Source: J027 sp965215855
Lineage (GTDB): Bacteria > Chloroflexota > Anaerolineae > Aggregatilineales > J027
Length of the DNA stretch: 64,000 nucleotides
Direction: 5' to 3'
Assembly: GCA_965215855.1 (NCBI GenBank)
Contig: CBDCER010000003.1
Location: forward strand, 992,001 to 1,056,000
Shown: positions 8,493-17,050 of the stretch, piece after piece
How positions within the stretch are numbered: the stretch's first letter is position 1
Layout: every line of letters begins with the position of its first letter
The notes under the pieces: model-generated
What the model was told of the DNA's origin: nothing
Seen by the model: only the letters and a program-made list of their open reading frames with translations
The model's database searches: none
Translations under genes and position numbers: made by a program

Positions 8493-9677
8493 TCACTCCC
8501 AGGTACGCTGATCGTCAATCATGCGTGCGCCTTCATCAATAGTGTCCACAAACTCAATGGCATTAATCGACAATCGTGCCGCATTACTGAGCGCCTGCTG
8601 CAACATATCGGCACTAATATTGGCTCCTGGCTGCTTCACCACCCGTACTGTCACATAGTCACGTGCGCCATCACGGGTGATAACTGCCTGTGCCGCCTGA
8701 ATGCCTTCAAAAGCACCTACCGTGAACCGTATCTGGTTGGGGTGCAGGAACATCCCTCGTACTTTGATGGCTTCACCACTACGTCCAACCAAACCCCGTA
8801 GTCGACCTGTGCCGGGAATCATCACGGCCATATCGCCAGTTCCAAACCGAAGCAGTGGATATGTTCTGTCGAATTTGGTAACCACGACCTCGCCTGGGGT
8901 GCCATCTTCGACTAGCTGCCCCGTTTCAGGATCAACCAGTTCCACAACCTGATTTTCAGCAAAAACGAGACCTTCTTCGCCTGGCACTTCATAGGCAATA
9001 ACTCCCAAATCAGCCGTCGCATATGCCTGGATAGTTACCATACCATACTCGCCCTCGAACTTGGCACGCAACGAGGGTGGATAGGGTTCTGCCGTAAAGA
9101 ATGCTTTTTCAAGTGGAATAGCTTCGTGAGGAACGCCCAATGCTGCCGCTTTATCAAGAATGATGGAGAGGAAACTGGGAGTCCCAACATAACCATTGAC
9201 CCTCAGTTCCATCATGGCCTTAACTTGGACTTCGGTATTGCCCGGCCCCAGCGGGACAACGGTGGCTCCGGTGCGGCGCACGGCGTCATCCAATAGCATA
9301 CCGGCTGGAACCATATGATACATAAATGTATTCACCACAATATCACCGCGTCCGAAACCAGCCCGCCGCAGCGGAACCGCAGCGTCTTCCAGCAAAGCAT
9401 CATCGTCAGCACTAAACGGATCATAGATGGGACCAGGCGAGATATAAATGCGATCCAGGTCTTCTATTGGGATTGCCAACCAGCCGCCAAACGGAGGAGA
9501 TTGTTGTTGCATTTGGGTGAACTGGTCTTTGTTAGTGACGGGCAAACGGGGCAAGTCGTTAACATCCTGGATGTCATCCGGGGTCAGTCCAGCCTGCTCA
9601 AATAAGAATTTCACAGCGGGCGTATGTGCATAAGCATAGTGCAGGTGTTCATGGAGTCTTTCGTTTAGTTCCGACAT
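8493..9677 (-). CDS. Phenylacetate-CoA ligase family (adenylate-forming) protein
   Basis: This 394-residue AMP-binding enzyme is of the PaaK type, which activates aryl or other carboxylates to CoA thioesters through an acyl-adenylate. Visible landmarks are AYATADLG (the adenine-binding motif position), LLRFGTGD (equivalent to the usual RTGD) and GEAIKVRGMFLHPNQI (hinge/C-terminal domain). The usual glycine-rich P-loop is replaced by a region around YISPGPIYDP, so it belongs to the divergent short PaaK group of unknown substrate. SD GAGGAAAC precedes the ATG. It lies 33 bases downstream of the MFS transporter and may be in its operon. The paa symbol is not used because no other phenylacetate genes are nearby. 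Confidence 0.8.
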   Translation of the reverse strand: MSELNERLHEHLHYAYAHTPAVKFLFEQAGLTPDDIQDVNDLPRLPVTNKDQFTQMQQQSPPFGGWLAIPIEDLDRIYISPGPIYDPFSADDDALLEDAAVPLRRAGFGRGDIVVNTFMYHMVPAGMLLDDAVRRTGATVVPLGPGNTEVQVKAMMELRVNGYVGTPSFLSIILDKAAALGVPHEAIPLEKAFFTAEPYPPSLRAKFEGEYGMVTIQAYATADLGVIAYEVPGEEGLVFAENQVVELVDPETGQLVEDGTPGEVVVTKFDRTYPLLRFGTGDMAVMIPGTGRLRGLVGRSGEAIKVRGMFLHPNQIRFTVGAFEGIQAAQAVITRDGARDYVTVRVVKQPGANISADMLQQALSNAARLSINAIEFVDTIDEGARMIDDQRTWE

Positions 9678-9710
9678 CAGGTTTCCTCATGATCTATCTT
9701 GAACAATATT

Positions 9711-11465
9711 TTAAGCTTTGGCGGGCACTGAAACATCAGCAGCGGCTTCGGGGCGACGATATTGGGTTTCAATTTCCGCATTACCCACACGCCCTCCATA
9801 CAACCGAGTTGCCACGAGTACCGCCAAAATACTAACTAGCGCCCCAATCAAAAACAATTCATTGATTTGCTCAATGGTAACATCCAGATAAGCCTCCTGG
9901 CGCTCAATCACGCTGTCGAATGTTCCGAGTTGGCTGATACGCTGCTCCACCCGCGATAGTGCATAGGCCGTCATGCCTGACATTGCCACCGTCATCCCTA
10001 TCAAACGCATAATGAGAACCAGCGCCGCCGACACGCCCCGCTCGCCGATTTTAACTTCATTAATCAGCGCCGTCGAGACTGGCGAGATGGTCAATCCTAA
10101 CCCAACGCCAATAACGGATACCTCCAGCGCCATAATCCACGACTCAATGTCGGCTGACCATGTCATACTGCACAGCAAGAAGCCCAGAGTCGATAGCACC
10201 ATACCGACCACTGTCACATCACGATAGCCTAGACGCTCACTCAGCCAGCCGCCAGGAAATGCCGCCAGTGCCATCGGAACCGTTAATCCCGAAAGCACCA
10301 GCCCTACCGTCAGAGCTGCATCCTGAAATGCTGCACTTTCCGTCGAGTCAGCCCGAAGATTGATGACCATTGGCACGCCCACCAACCCAATTGCCAGTGT
10401 GAAACCCACACAGAAATTGGTGAAAGCCGACGCGCCATAGTTCCGTCGTAAAAACAGCCGCAAATTCAACATAGGATGCCGGGCACGCAATTCCCAGAAA
10501 ACAAATGCAACAAACGCCACCGCTGCCATAATCAGCAATGGACCAGTATATTGGTTGCTGCCACCCTGCGATAAATCCTCGAAACTGGCTGCGCCATAGG
10601 CTGATTCCGGACTGGCGGCTCCCAGTCCCACACTCAAGCCAATCAGCGCCAACGTAATCAACGCCGTGCCGATATAGTCGAAACGACCTTCACCATACCG
10701 CTGGCGAAATTGTGGGCCACGCAAGGCCCATACCGCCCCCGCCAGTGCAATCAGGCTAAATGGGATATTGAGGATGAATAATGTGCGCCAATCAGGGTGT
10801 GAGATGTGGATGCCTAAATCGTTGAATGCATCGACAATACGCCCGCCATGTGCCCCGAAGAATTTGACCATCGTGCCGCCATATAGATGTCCCAACACCC
10901 AGCCTGATGTGTCGATGGCTCCAACTAACCCCAGTGGGCGGGCACGTCGTTGGGCCGGAAACATGTCGCTGACAACCGCCATTGTGACTGGCACAATGGC
11001 TCCGGCCCCAAATGCCTGAATCACGCGCCCCAGGATGATCATATAGAGTTGGCGAATTTCTTCAGGCGGGGGAATATGGGTATCAGGATTAGGATAAATC
11101 CAGCGATAAATTTTTAAATACCAATCGGCGGGCCAGGTGTGGGCGATAGCAACGAACCAGGAGCCGAATGTGAAGATTGCCAGACAGATGATATAGACAC
11201 TACGTCGCCCCATCAGGTCGGAAATGCGTCCCATGAACGTCATACTGATGGTATAGGCCAACAGATAGCCGCTGATGGCCCACGATGCGTCATCTAACCG
11301 AGTGTCCAGTGGTAGTTTTAGCTGGTTGATGACTTCTGGCAAGAATGCTGAAACGATGGTCAGGTCTAATGAGCCGATGAAAACCGGCAATGACAACACC
11401 ATCAAAATTAGCCAGGGACGCGCAACTGTGGGTTGATTGGCCTGCAATGTGGGCGAATGCTTCAT
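9711..11465 (-). CDS. MFS transporter, DHA2 (EmrB/QacA, P55-like) family
   Basis: This is a 584-residue integral membrane protein with about 14 hydrophobic segments, as in the DHA2 family of proton-driven exporters. The first-helix region FIGSLDLTIVSAFLP is the typical D-x-T-I-V motif. The loop GRISDLMGRRSVY is the conserved MFS motif A. The gene begins six bases after the stop of an LprG-like lipoprotein gene, so the two are translationally coupled. In mycobacteria the same pair (lprG-p55) exports lipids and affects drug tolerance, which suggests lipid export here. Generic drug efflux cannot be excluded. Confidence 0.85.
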   Translation of the reverse strand: MKHSPTLQANQPTVARPWLILMVLSLPVFIGSLDLTIVSAFLPEVINQLKLPLDTRLDDASWAISGYLLAYTISMTFMGRISDLMGRRSVYIICLAIFTFGSWFVAIAHTWPADWYLKIYRWIYPNPDTHIPPPEEIRQLYMIILGRVIQAFGAGAIVPVTMAVVSDMFPAQRRARPLGLVGAIDTSGWVLGHLYGGTMVKFFGAHGGRIVDAFNDLGIHISHPDWRTLFILNIPFSLIALAGAVWALRGPQFRQRYGEGRFDYIGTALITLALIGLSVGLGAASPESAYGAASFEDLSQGGSNQYTGPLLIMAAVAFVAFVFWELRARHPMLNLRLFLRRNYGASAFTNFCVGFTLAIGLVGVPMVINLRADSTESAAFQDAALTVGLVLSGLTVPMALAAFPGGWLSERLGYRDVTVVGMVLSTLGFLLCSMTWSADIESWIMALEVSVIGVGLGLTISPVSTALINEVKIGERGVSAALVLIMRLIGMTVAMSGMTAYALSRVEQRISQLGTFDSVIERQEAYLDVTIEQINELFLIGALVSILAVLVATRLYGGRVGNAEIETQYRRPEAAADVSVPAKA

Positions 11466-11471
11466 GATAGC

Positions 11472-12218
11472 TTACTCAGCGTCGGGGTCTACAATATCAA
11501 ATTGCTGGTTATACAGATTGAAGTCAATCGTCCAGATTCGCATATCTTCTGAAGATTCAATTGGTTCTTTGATAACAATGCGAGCCAGGCGGTTTGTGCT
11601 ATCGCGCCGGATATAGAGATCAATATCCACATTGCCTTCATTGACCAAAATCAACCCTACCGTCACAGAACGAATCTTCGTTGCTGGAACTGTTCCCCGT
11701 AGATGGTATACCGGAATTCCACCCGCGATGTCTTCCCGTCCAACGAGTTCCAGGTTTTCAACAGACCGTAAGGCTGCCCCAATACCATTCTCTACCGATT
11801 GCAAGTCTTGGGGCATAAAGTCTGGGGCAAACGTTAGTGGCAACCAGCCGCCACCGGTCAAGATCGCGTTTTTGACATATTGTCGTTCTGAAATGACGCT
11901 GATTTCAATCTCTTGGGTCACGGCTTCTATGGATACGCTGACAGTGCCACCCATTTTGTCCGGAGAGACTACATGAGCCTCGGCTCGGTTTAACTCCAAT
12001 TGAAAGATTAAATCAGGGGAGATTTCGGCAATAAGTACGGTTGGCGGGCCACTTTGCTCCAGTACCAGTCGGAATGATTTGGCTTCATCGACACTAGTAG
12101 CCGCTTTATTAACTAATTCTTGAGGTTCTACTGGTATCTCAGCATCGTTCCCACAAGCCGCTAACCCTACTGCCAAAATTATCATCAATAGGGCCAAAAT
12201 TTTCCCATAGCTTCGCAT
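11472..12218 (-). CDS. LppX/LprG-family lipoprotein
   Basis: The 248-residue product has a signal peptide ending in the lipobox LAAC with lipidated C22. A mature domain of the LppX_LprAFG type follows, a half-barrel that holds acylated lipids in a hydrophobic pocket. Supporting stretches are AATSVDEAKSFRLVLEQSG near the start and GIPVYHLRGTVPA in the middle. The start has AGGAGG eight bases upstream. The next gene downstream is a DHA2 transporter, matching the lprG-p55 arrangement. The promoter contains a dyad in its spacer (see 12252-12281). Family assignment is by overall pattern rather than a profile search. Confidence 0.8.
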   Translation of the reverse strand: MRSYGKILALLMIILAVGLAACGNDAEIPVEPQELVNKAATSVDEAKSFRLVLEQSGPPTVLIAEISPDLIFQLELNRAEAHVVSPDKMGGTVSVSIEAVTQEIEISVISERQYVKNAILTGGGWLPLTFAPDFMPQDLQSVENGIGAALRSVENLELVGREDIAGGIPVYHLRGTVPATKIRSVTVGLILVNEGNVDIDLYIRRDSTNRLARIVIKEPIESSEDMRIWTIDFNLYNQQFDIVDPDAE

Positions 12219-12251
12219 ACTATCGGCCTCCTGTACTCGGAAGACAGAAAG

Positions 12252-12281
12252 ATATTATTAAGTCTCAAAAGACTTCTGCAA
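12252..12281 (-). promoter_or_regulatory. Promoter with a palindromic spacer (putative operator) for the lipoprotein-MFS operon
   Basis: On the minus strand TTGCAG (12276-12281) is followed by an 18-bp spacer and TAATAT (12252-12257). A perfect dyad AAGTCT-n4-AGACTT (12260-12275) fills almost the whole spacer and touches the -35. Such placement is typical of a site for a dimeric regulator. No regulator gene is adjacent. Confidence 0.5.
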
Positions 12282-12324
12282 AACATCTACGTCTCGGCTA
12301 ATGAAACGTTGCGCCACTCAACAC

Positions 12325-12361
12325 AAAAAAACCTCGTACTCTTATCTCAAACACCGAGGTT
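12325..12361 (-). terminator. Intrinsic terminator after the cupin gene
   Basis: On the minus strand AACCTCG and CGAGGTT (plus-strand arms 12330-12336 and 12355-12361) form a stem followed by seven T residues. It ends the transcript running from the 17.7-kb receiver to the cupin gene. Confidence 0.75.
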
Positions 12362-12411
12362 CTTTGCATTTAGAACTATCCTGTTGTTTGGAAAAAACAG
12401 CAAATAATCGA

Positions 12412-12774
12412 TTAACGACGCCCGCTTGCGGCGGCAAATCGTTGATTGGCGGGTGTTCCTTCCAAACAGGTTGCACCATGAAGACCAACTGTGATGCTAT
12501 GGCGGATACCTTTGGCGAGGTCGATGCGATCACCAGACCGTAAGGTTACCCGTTGGCGTGTATCTGGTATGAAAACTTCGATACTGCCTTCAACACAATA
12601 CAACGATTTGGCATATCCATGGCTACGAAGTCCAAAACGGTAATTGGGATGATGTGACCAACGGAATACACGCAGCCCGTGATGTTCCAAATTTTGTTTC
12701 ATCAAATTGATAGTGGGATGTTGGCCGCCGCGCCAGCGCACCACGCGCATTGTATTGTGTTGTTTTTTTGCCAT
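12412..12774 (-). CDS. Small cupin-domain protein
   Basis: The product is 120 residues from the chosen ATG at 12774, which has GGAAAGG seven bases upstream. A cupin beta-barrel is visible: a hydrophobic strand region around AKSLYCVEGSIEVFIPD, then RVTLRSGDRIDLAKGIRHSITVG, matching the second cupin motif (G-D-x-x-x-x-P-x-x-x-H) with Pro replaced. The first metal motif is weak, so metal binding is uncertain. The substrate is unknown. It is the last gene of a probable operon and is followed by an intrinsic terminator. An ATG five codons upstream (12789) is less well placed. Confidence 0.65.
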   Translation of the reverse strand: MAKKQHNTMRVVRWRGGQHPTINLMKQNLEHHGLRVFRWSHHPNYRFGLRSHGYAKSLYCVEGSIEVFIPDTRQRVTLRSGDRIDLAKGIRHSITVGLHGATCLEGTPANQRFAAASGRR

Positions 12775-12818
12775 ATAAGACCTTTCCAAGAAATATATTG
12801 CATCTTTGCTGGATCATT

Positions 12819-13352
12819 CTAGTTGGTTTTTAGTGGTTTTTCAAGCATCCAACTTGGATCGTTTACATGTACCACTTCCCCCAGGTGGTTAGTATAGTGC
12901 CATTGTCCCTTTGATTGGCTATAAACTCGATACCCTAATCTCTCATACAGGCGACGGGCGCGTTTGTTGTGTTTGGAGACAGAGATTATGGATGATTTGC
13001 AATCCTCGCGTATCATCAGCGCCTCAGCCACCTGGACGAGCCGTGTACCAATCCCCAAGCCCTGCATGTGGTCAATTACCCGCAATGAATATAGATAGCC
13101 CCTGTGTTTTGGGATGGGGTCCTTCATGTCAATTCGCAGCAAAATAAAAACTTGCCCGACGGGAAATCCATTCAAATCAGCCAGCAGCATCAACCGCGAA
13201 CCGGTGCATTGCTCTTCATACGTTTGCTGATACAGATGGCGAAAGTGACTATATTGCCCATACCATTCTAGCAAGGGTAAATCAGCTTGAGTTGCCAATC
13301 GAAATTCAATGCTGATATTGAGGGCGAACGTGGCTTTTATAGAAACGGTCAT
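12819..13352 (-). CDS. GNAT-family N-acetyltransferase
   Basis: This 177-residue protein has the GNAT core. Motif A is seen as LYSLRVIDHMQGLGIGTRLVQ (Q-x-x-G-I-G for acetyl-CoA pyrophosphate), followed by the motif B helix HNKRARRLYERLGYRVYS. It transfers an acetyl group from acetyl-CoA to an unidentified amine. It starts seven bases after the stop of the CCA-enzyme gene with no clear SD, so its translation probably depends on ribosomes finishing the upstream gene. Confidence 0.8.
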   Translation of the reverse strand: MTVSIKATFALNISIEFRLATQADLPLLEWYGQYSHFRHLYQQTYEEQCTGSRLMLLADLNGFPVGQVFILLRIDMKDPIPKHRGYLYSLRVIDHMQGLGIGTRLVQVAEALMIREDCKSSIISVSKHNKRARRLYERLGYRVYSQSKGQWHYTNHLGEVVHVNDPSWMLEKPLKTN

Positions 13353-13358
13353 TGTTTG

Positions 13359-15980
13359 TCATGCCAGTTCGTCTAACATGCGTTGCACAAAATCATCTTC
13401 CTGCTGCGACGTGCTGACGATTCCATCCAGCCAGGCACGGCGAATGTCTCGTAACATCTGGCCCATTGCCGGGCCGGGTTTCATGCCCATCTCGCGCAGG
13501 CGACGGCCATCGTATGTGGACTGAACATGCCGCCATTCTGTGACGAATTGCTCAATAATCTGCCGAATGACCGCCGTAGGGGCCGCCGCCCACAACGCCA
13601 GCCAGCACATTTCATCCAGCGGTTCTAATATCTCGACAACAGTGCTGGGGTACATATCCGGTGTAAAAGCCAAGATCTGACAATACCCATCCTGAACCAT
13701 GTGCAACAACTTCATCTGGGCACGTGAGACCTGAAGGCGCTTGCCTACCGAATCTAACATTTCTTTAGAAAGGCGCACCGTTAGTAATGCAAAGATACTC
13801 AGCGGCCATTTGCCGAAATTCGGCGCAATCGGCCAGATCGGATTGTGCCTGAAATATATTATGGCGCGATAGGCTGCTTCAAACCACGCATCAACGTACA
13901 GAGCCGAATGAATTCGGTGCAGAATACCTGTCTGATCCAGGCGGCGCAACGCCCTCAATGGATCGGGTTCGCGCAGAATATGGGCCAATTCGTTGCGAAT
14001 GCGTTCGCCTGTGACGCGATCCAAAAACGATAAGGCATCTTGCAACAAGCCTGCCGTCCGTTCTTCAATATGAAACCCTAGGCGTTGCTCGAAACGCACG
14101 GCTCGAATAATGCGTGTCGGATCATCCACAAAACTCAAACTATGCAATACTCGAATGATTTTGTGATTCAAGTCACGCTCGCCGTTGTAGTAATCAATCA
14201 GGTCACCCATTGGTTCCGGAGCCAAACGAATGGCGAGACTGTTGATAGTAAAATCACGTCGATGCAAGTCTTGTTTAATCGAACTCTGGCGCACAGTGGG
14301 TAGAGCTGTTGGTTCCTTGTAAAACTCGGCACGGGCTGTCGCAAAGTCAATGAAGCTCGGCCATTCATCACTGTAGGCCAGATCCATACGTGCCGCCAGA
14401 TCAGCATCTAGTAGCCATTTTGCTGTACCAAACTGGTAATGATAGCGCATGTCTCCGCCATATTTGGCACATAAATGTTGCACAAAAGGGATCGCCTCGC
14501 CTTCTACCACAAAATCAATATCTAGATTCGGTACATCCAACAATAAATCGCGCACCAACCCCCCGACCAGATACAAGTCTAGTTGCTGGGCTTGAGCTTC
14601 ATGGGAAATGGTCTTGATAAGAGGCCATAATCCATCTGGCAAGGTTTCTTGAAGCTGTTGCAATAACAACCGTTGGCGGCGACTGTCGCGTGGGCCTTCC
14701 CCCCAACGCCGAATTAAATCAGTGCGGGTGACGATTCCGATCATGGTGTTGCTATCATCTAGCACTGGCAACTGTCCCCAGCCTGTATCAATGATTTTCT
14801 GGCGTAGTGCCTCCAATGAATCACTGGGGCGGACGTAGATATTAGTTCCGGCTTCCATAATTTGCGTGACATGTTGATGCCCCAAGTTATGGTTGATAGC
14901 ACGATCCACGGCCCGGCGTGTTAACAACCCCACAACACGTTCCCCTTCAATCACCGGATAGCCTTCATGTCCCGAAACTTGCATCTCCCGGTTGGCATCG
15001 TCAATAGTATCCGTGTCCGCCACCGTTTCAATTTGTCCTGTAGACATCAAGTCAGCAACGGTGACGCTGGGTTGCACAATCTCGTGGAGCAACCCCATCA
15101 ATCGTGTTACAATATCTGGAATGGTGGTATGATGCACCAGGGCCGCTGCCGCCCGGCCATGTCCTCCACCACCCAATTTTCGCGCCACTTCACCCACATC
15201 AATCGCCTCGACACTACTCCGCCCCACCATTTGCACATCCTGTCCCATCTGCACCAACAAAACTAATGCACTGGGGTCATAGAGATTGGCAATTTGATGA
15301 GCAATCGCCGCAATACCCGTCAATTGCTTCGGCATCTCGGCAATGGCAATCAAGATAGAATGCCCTTCGATTTCAACGATAGTGGCAGACTCGCGTAATC
15401 TATCATAGAGAATCCACTGGTCATCTTCCAGCGAATGCGACAGGAAATTTCGCACAATTTCCAACTTGGCTCCCTGCGTCAGTAACCAAGCCGCAGCCCG
15501 GATGTCGCGAGGCGTGGTGGTTTCATATGCCAACGAGCCGGTATCCTCATAGATACCGAGCATCAACAAACTGGCTTCCAGTGAACTGAGCAGAATATCT
15601 TCGCGCTGGATACGTTCCGTTAGCAAAGTGGTTGTCGCGCCGAGTTCTTCTCCCCAGAATTCGTAGTTGCGCGGGAGTTTTTGGGTCGGGGGGTGATGGT
15701 CAACGATGTAGACTTTGGTTGAAGGTAGAAGGCCTGGCAAAGTCGGGCGTTTTTGTGTATCAACCACATACACATACTCCAATGCCTCAACTTCGTCCAG
15801 ATCATCAAGCACTACACCGCGTAGTAAACTAGCATAGAGTGACAAAAAATCTTGCACATTGCGGTGAGTGCGCGCTGGCAGCACCGGAATCGCCGTCGGG
15901 TCCAGCCTATGCATAGCAAGCAGCGACGCGATGGCATCAAAATCCGCATTGTTATGTGTAACAATGAGACGTTGGCTCAC
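13359..15980 (-). CDS. CCA/poly(A)-type tRNA nucleotidyltransferase with DHH and CBS domains
   Basis: This is an 873-residue multidomain protein. Residues 1-300 form a DHH/DHHA1 phosphoesterase (NADFDA near 12, D74, DHH at 94-96, GGGGHGRAAAA at 270-280). Residues 306-425 hold two CBS domains. Residues 465-873 form a class II nucleotidyltransferase of the CCA-adding/poly(A) polymerase family (GGLVRD at 473-478, metal pair DID at 487-489, RRDFTINSLA, FVDDPTRIIRAVRFEQR). The enzyme repairs or builds tRNA 3' CCA ends. The tRNA-Met in this window lacks an encoded CCA and would need it. GTG at 15980 overlaps the upstream stop (GTGA). The long architecture is known in several bacterial phyla. It could be an A-adding or a full CCA-adding enzyme. 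Confidence 0.9.
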   Translation of the reverse strand: MSQRLIVTHNNADFDAIASLLAMHRLDPTAIPVLPARTHRNVQDFLSLYASLLRGVVLDDLDEVEALEYVYVVDTQKRPTLPGLLPSTKVYIVDHHPPTQKLPRNYEFWGEELGATTTLLTERIQREDILLSSLEASLLMLGIYEDTGSLAYETTTPRDIRAAAWLLTQGAKLEIVRNFLSHSLEDDQWILYDRLRESATIVEIEGHSILIAIAEMPKQLTGIAAIAHQIANLYDPSALVLLVQMGQDVQMVGRSSVEAIDVGEVARKLGGGGHGRAAAALVHHTTIPDIVTRLMGLLHEIVQPSVTVADLMSTGQIETVADTDTIDDANREMQVSGHEGYPVIEGERVVGLLTRRAVDRAINHNLGHQHVTQIMEAGTNIYVRPSDSLEALRQKIIDTGWGQLPVLDDSNTMIGIVTRTDLIRRWGEGPRDSRRQRLLLQQLQETLPDGLWPLIKTISHEAQAQQLDLYLVGGLVRDLLLDVPNLDIDFVVEGEAIPFVQHLCAKYGGDMRYHYQFGTAKWLLDADLAARMDLAYSDEWPSFIDFATARAEFYKEPTALPTVRQSSIKQDLHRRDFTINSLAIRLAPEPMGDLIDYYNGERDLNHKIIRVLHSLSFVDDPTRIIRAVRFEQRLGFHIEERTAGLLQDALSFLDRVTGERIRNELAHILREPDPLRALRRLDQTGILHRIHSALYVDAWFEAAYRAIIYFRHNPIWPIAPNFGKWPLSIFALLTVRLSKEMLDSVGKRLQVSRAQMKLLHMVQDGYCQILAFTPDMYPSTVVEILEPLDEMCWLALWAAAPTAVIRQIIEQFVTEWRHVQSTYDGRRLREMGMKPGPAMGQMLRDIRRAWLDGIVSTSQQEDDFVQRMLDELA

Positions 15981-17050
15981 ATGGTTTCCCAGATTTCAAG
16001 TTTAGCCGTTGTACGGCGAATAACCTCGTCGGTGAATTCACTCGTCGAAGCCGAACCACCAATATCAGCAGTACGAATATTGTCATAAACCGCTTCTAGA
16101 GTTGCCTCACGGATAGCGCGACTGGCTCGGCGAGCGTCTTCGCCAGGGATATAGCTCAACAGAGCGGCTCCTGCCAGAATCATCGCCATCGGATTTGCGA
16201 CATTCTTGCCTTGCAGTGATGGTGCTGTGCCGTGTGGGGCTTCAGCCATTGCTACAGTTGTATTAAATTCCTCATCGAGACTGATGACCAACGACTCGGC
16301 CCCAGCAATACTTCCGAACATCTTCAAGACCAAATCGGACATTACATCCCCATCGCGGTTCAGAGTCGGGATAACCAGTGGTTCGCCTGTCGTTTCCAAC
16401 AACAGTGCAAACGTGGCATCAATCAATTGTGGCTCATACCGTACTCCAGGATGACGTTTGGCGGCAGCGTCCATTTCTTCCTTGAATAATCCCTCATAAA
16501 CCGAACTGACCGTGAACTTTGGCCCACCAAAAACTTTTGCTCCGGTCTTGGCTGCATGACGAAATGCGAACTCGGTGACAATCCGGCATGTCCGGCGGGA
16601 GATCCGCTGCGTGGTCCAGGCTGTTTCATCCAGCCCCTCGCCTTCGCGCCATTCTTTCGCCCCATAGCTACCATCCACAGCCATCCGAACGACGGCAATC
16701 GGCGCATGGACACCTGCGATGGGTCGCACTTTAGGAATACGTCGCCCCGTTCGCAAAATCACCTGAGCATCTAGCAACTCACGTAGCATGGCGTTCGGGC
16801 TACCCACATCATCAGGATCGCCGGGTGTGATGGTTGCAGCCTTCAAGCCTAGCCCGGTCGAAAGCATTGCCGAGGCCGCATCTTTTACTACCTGGTTATG
16901 GGTCTGTCGCCGATTTTCCAACGAAAGATCAAATGCCTGAAATTGCATAGGCATACGGACCACATTCGGCTCAAGCGTCCGCAACGCTTCATCCAGCAAT
17001 TCCTGGCCGGTTTCATCACCTTGCAGGACGATAATTGTGGGGGTGTTCAC
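15977..17050 (-). CDS. Isocitrate/isopropylmalate dehydrogenase-family protein
   Basis: This 357-residue beta-decarboxylating dehydrogenase homologue has the metal/substrate motif NRDGDVMSDL and the NAD-loop APHGTAPSLQGKNVANPMA, where His-Gly-Thr-Ala binds the cofactor. The usual VREnTEG segment is replaced by VVRMAVDGSYGAKEW, and the substrate-arginine region is unusual (LRTGRRIPKVRP). The substrate is therefore uncertain and need not be isocitrate. GTG at 17050 overlaps the stop of the receiver gene, and its own stop overlaps the CCA gene start, so all three are translationally coupled. leuCD-type neighbours are absent. Confidence 0.82.
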   Translation of the reverse strand: MNTPTIIVLQGDETGQELLDEALRTLEPNVVRMPMQFQAFDLSLENRRQTHNQVVKDAASAMLSTGLGLKAATITPGDPDDVGSPNAMLRELLDAQVILRTGRRIPKVRPIAGVHAPIAVVRMAVDGSYGAKEWREGEGLDETAWTTQRISRRTCRIVTEFAFRHAAKTGAKVFGGPKFTVSSVYEGLFKEEMDAAAKRHPGVRYEPQLIDATFALLLETTGEPLVIPTLNRDGDVMSDLVLKMFGSIAGAESLVISLDEEFNTTVAMAEAPHGTAPSLQGKNVANPMAMILAGAALLSYIPGEDARRASRAIREATLEAVYDNIRTADIGGSASTSEFTDEVIRRTTAKLEIWETM

